Assembly (NCBI RefSeq): GCF_003201105.1
Contig: NZ_QICJ01000016.1
Span: 1-35,209, forward strand
Direction of reading: 5' to 3'
Source of the DNA: Dyella sp. AtDHG13
GTDB lineage: Bacteria; Pseudomonadota; Gammaproteobacteria; Xanthomonadales; Rhodanobacteraceae
DNA: 35,209 nt
The notes beneath the pieces are model-generated. The model searched no databases. It had not been told where the DNA came from and was given only the letters and a program-made list of their open reading frames with translations. A program made the translations under genes and the position numbers. Position 1 is the stretch's first letter, and every line of letters begins with the position of its first letter. This document shows positions 33,154 through 35,209 of this stretch, one piece after another.

Positions 33154-35209
33154 ATGAACACCATTTATCGCATTGTGTGGAACGCCGCTTCGCGCCGCTG
33201 GGTTGTCGCTTCGGAATTCGCCAAGCGCCGCAAGAAGAACTCGCTGCGCGCGTCGGTCGCCAGCGCACTGCTGTTCGTCGGCGTGGGCCTGGCGCACGCC
33301 GGCACGCCCGGCACCATCAATGACAGCGCCGGCAAGACCGTGATCGCCACCTCCACCACCGGCACCGAATGCACCGCCGCCAACGCGCCGACGGCCGATA
33401 CCGGCACCTCCGGCAGCGCCATCGCCGAGGGCTGCGGCGCCAAGGCCAATGCATCCAATGCCATCGCCATCGGTGAAGCGGCCCAGGTGACGGGCAGCAA
33501 TGGCGTGGCCCTGGGAGCGGGTGCCAACGTCAGCGGCGCCAATGCGCTGGCCATCGGCCTCAACGCCACCGCCAGCCAGACCGATACCGTTGCCCTGGGC
33601 GACAGCGCGCAGGCACTGGCTGCCGGTGCCATCACCATCGGCGCCAACAGCCACACCTTTGTAAACAACACCCAAAATGGTGCGGGCTCCGTGGTCATTG
33701 GCCAGAACTCGGCAGCAGCCGAAGTGAATTCCGTGGTGCTGGGTTCGGGCGCCAAGACCGGCGCCAACGGCAACCTCTTCAACAACTCGGCCAACAGCAT
33801 TGCCATCGGCAATGGTGCGGCCACGGGCTATGGTCACGGCATCGCCATCGGCGCCAATGCGCAGGCCACTCCCTCATCCGATGGTTCCAGCGGTTTTGGC
33901 TACACCATGGCGATCGGCGAAAACTCGATCGTCAGCAACACCCACTCCATGGCGATCGGCACGAGTGCCAACGCCAGCGGCTCCATGGGTACCGCGATCG
34001 GCGAGAACGCCACCGTCTCCGGCGGCAATTCGACCGCCGTTGGCGGCAACAGCAAGGCGACGGCGGCCAGCGCCGCCGCCTTCGGCATTGGCGCCAACGC
34101 GGCCGGCCAGGGTTCCGTGGCCATGGGCAGCTCCTCGGCAACGACCAACGCCTGGAGCGTGGCCATCGGCAATGCCACGCAAGCCAAGAGCGTCGGCGAC
34201 GTGGCGATGGGCGCATCGGCGGTGGCCGACAATGGCGGCGGCGCATCCGGCAGCAGCTACGCGACTGCCGTGGGCACCAACGCCCAGGCGACGGCCGCCA
34301 ATGCCTCGGCCTTCGGCAACGGCGCCAAGGCCACCGCGCAGAACTCGGTGGCGCTGGGCGCTCTCTCGACCACCACCGCCGACCTGACCAAGGCGGGTTA
34401 CAACCCGGGCTCCAGCGCCTTGTCCGGCACCGCCTCCACCGCCAACGGCGAAGTGTCCCTGGGCTCCAGCGGCAAGGAGCGCCGCATGACCAACCTGGCC
34501 GCCGGCTCGGCCGCCACGGATGCCGTCAACGTCAGCCAGCTGCAGTCGGAAGACGCCAAGGTCAACCAGCAAGGCGCCTCCGCCGCCAGCGCCCTGGGCG
34601 CCGGCGCCAGCTACAACAGCACCACCGGCGCCATCAGCGCCCCGGCCTACCAGGTCCACAACGTCGACGGCAGCACGGCAACCGTCAACAACGTGGGCGA
34701 TGCACTGACCCAGATCGACGGCCGCACGGTTCAGAACACCACCAACATCGCCAACAACACGTCGTCGATCAACAGCCTCAATACCCGCGTCACCAACAAC
34801 GAGAGCAGCATCTCCACGCTCAACACCAACGTGACCAACCTTACTGGCCGCGTGACCAACGTGGAAGGCAACGTCACCAACCTCACTAACCAGATCAACA
34901 ACGGCAGCATCGGCCTGGTGCAGCAGGATGCGGCGTCCGGCGTCGTCACCGTAGCCAAGTCCTCGGGCGGCACGCTGGTCGATATGACGGGTACGGCCGG
35001 CGCCCGCAAGGTGACGGGTGTGGCTGGGGGTGATGTGAGCGCGTCCAGCAAGGACGCCGTCAACGGCAGTCAGTTGTTCGCGACCAACCAGCAGGTGCCG
35101 CAGAACACCGCCAACATCGCCAACAACACCTCGTCCATCAACAGCCTGGATTCCCGCGTCACCAACAACGAAAACAGTATCTCCACGATCAACACCAACG
35201 TCAGCAATC
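33154..35209 (+). CDS. Trimeric autotransporter adhesin (YadA/Hia type), 5' part, truncated by window end
   Basis: The frame opens at ATG 33154 and is still open at the last base (685 codons). An extended signal peptide region of type V secretion (MNTIYRIVWN...WVVASEFAKRRKK) and a hydrophobic core end at AHA (cleavage after A49). The head (about 105-420) is made of YadA-like 14-residue turns such as NAIAIGEAAQVTGS and MAIGTSANASGS. A neck follows (RRMTNLAAGSAATDAVNVSQLQ, about 444-464). A coiled-coil stalk (about 526-590) is rich in TNxxxxIxxL text. Another neck (ARKVTGVAGGDVS...DAVNGSQL) leads into a second copy of the stalk. The C-terminal membrane anchor lies beyond the window. The expected role is adhesion or biofilm formation as a surface trimer. 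AGGT lies 8 nt before the ATG. Confidence 0.93.
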   Translation, partial: MNTIYRIVWNAASRRWVVASEFAKRRKKNSLRASVASALLFVGVGLAHAGTPGTINDSAGKTVIATSTTGTECTAANAPTADTGTSGSAIAEGCGAKANASNAIAIGEAAQVTGSNGVALGAGANVSGANALAIGLNATASQTDTVALGDSAQALAAGAITIGANSHTFVNNTQNGAGSVVIGQNSAAAEVNSVVLGSGAKTGANGNLFNNSANSIAIGNGAATGYGHGIAIGANAQATPSSDGSSGFGYTMAIGENSIVSNTHSMAIGTSANASGSMGTAIGENATVSGGNSTAVGGNSKATAASAAAFGIGANAAGQGSVAMGSSSATTNAWSVAIGNATQAKSVGDVAMGASAVADNGGGASGSSYATAVGTNAQATAANASAFGNGAKATAQNSVALGALSTTTADLTKAGYNPGSSALSGTASTANGEVSLGSSGKERRMTNLAAGSAATDAVNVSQLQSEDAKVNQQGASAASALGAGASYNSTTGAISAPAYQVHNVDGSTATVNNVGDALTQIDGRTVQNTTNIANNTSSINSLNTRVTNNESSISTLNTNVTNLTGRVTNVEGNVTNLTNQINNGSIGLVQQDAASGVVTVAKSSGGTLVDMTGTAGARKVTGVAGGDVSASSKDAVNGSQLFATNQQVPQNTANIANNTSSINSLDSRVTNNENSISTINTNVSN
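34732..35209 (+). repeat. 369-bp (123-aa) stalk repeat in the adhesin, second copy incomplete
   Basis: The segment starting CAGAACACC at 34732 recurs at 35101 with few changes (ACCAACATCGCCAACAACAC against GCCAACATCGCCAACAACAC), giving a 369-bp period that keeps the frame. The second copy runs off the window, so the copy number is unknown. Confidence 0.8.

Overview
The window looks like a chromosomal segment of a GC-rich, aerobic gammaproteobacterium of the Xanthomonadales, most likely Rhodanobacteraceae (the Dyella, Luteibacter and Rhodanobacter neighbourhood). That placement is inferred from the aa3-oxidase gene order, the two-domain PutA, the TonB-dependent receptor, and the many palindromic extragenic repeats. 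No 16S or other marker gene is present. I see no tRNA, rRNA, CRISPR array, transposase or prophage gene.

Region 1 (1-720) has no gene. It holds a MITE-like palindromic element with 12-bp terminal inverted repeats, a multi-hairpin repeat element and smaller palindromes. Region 2 (721-8819) is the aa3-type cytochrome c oxidase locus. DUF2244, ctaC, ctaD, a 43-codon membrane protein missing from long-ORF lists, and ctaE run leftward. A DUF2909 twin-TM gene runs rightward. Diverging from it are surf1, a SCO-like CxxxC protein with no histidine, ctaA and ctaB for heme A synthesis and assembly. The copper chaperone Cox11/CtaG, often found between ctaD and ctaE, is not here.

Region 3 (8820-15292) has putA (proline to glutamate, no DNA-binding domain) behind an AT-rich palindromic control region. 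It is followed by a TlpA-like thioredoxin. A class A acid phosphatase-like lipoprotein then faces an AraC-type regulator across a spacer carrying an FNR/Anr-like box. Region 4 (15305-20076) is a leftward three-gene envelope-glycan operon: a GT9 heptosyltransferase-like enzyme and two ArnT/PMT-type polyprenyl-sugar transferases. A second MITE-like element ends it.

Region 5 (20489-28753) is the most intriguing part. It has a beta-helix lipoprotein, an SO2930-family diheme cytochrome c lipoprotein, a TonB-dependent receptor and, 2 bp after it, a coniferyl-aldehyde-type dehydrogenase. A FadL-type hydrophobic-substrate channel follows on the other strand. Together they suggest uptake of a hydrophobic or aromatic compound, periplasmic electron transfer and cytoplasmic aldehyde oxidation. 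The substrate is unknown.

Region 6 (28754-35209) has ycgL, a very large membrane-anchored ankyrin-repeat protein, and the 5' part of a trimeric autotransporter adhesin. The adhesin's coding frame runs off the right edge of the window.
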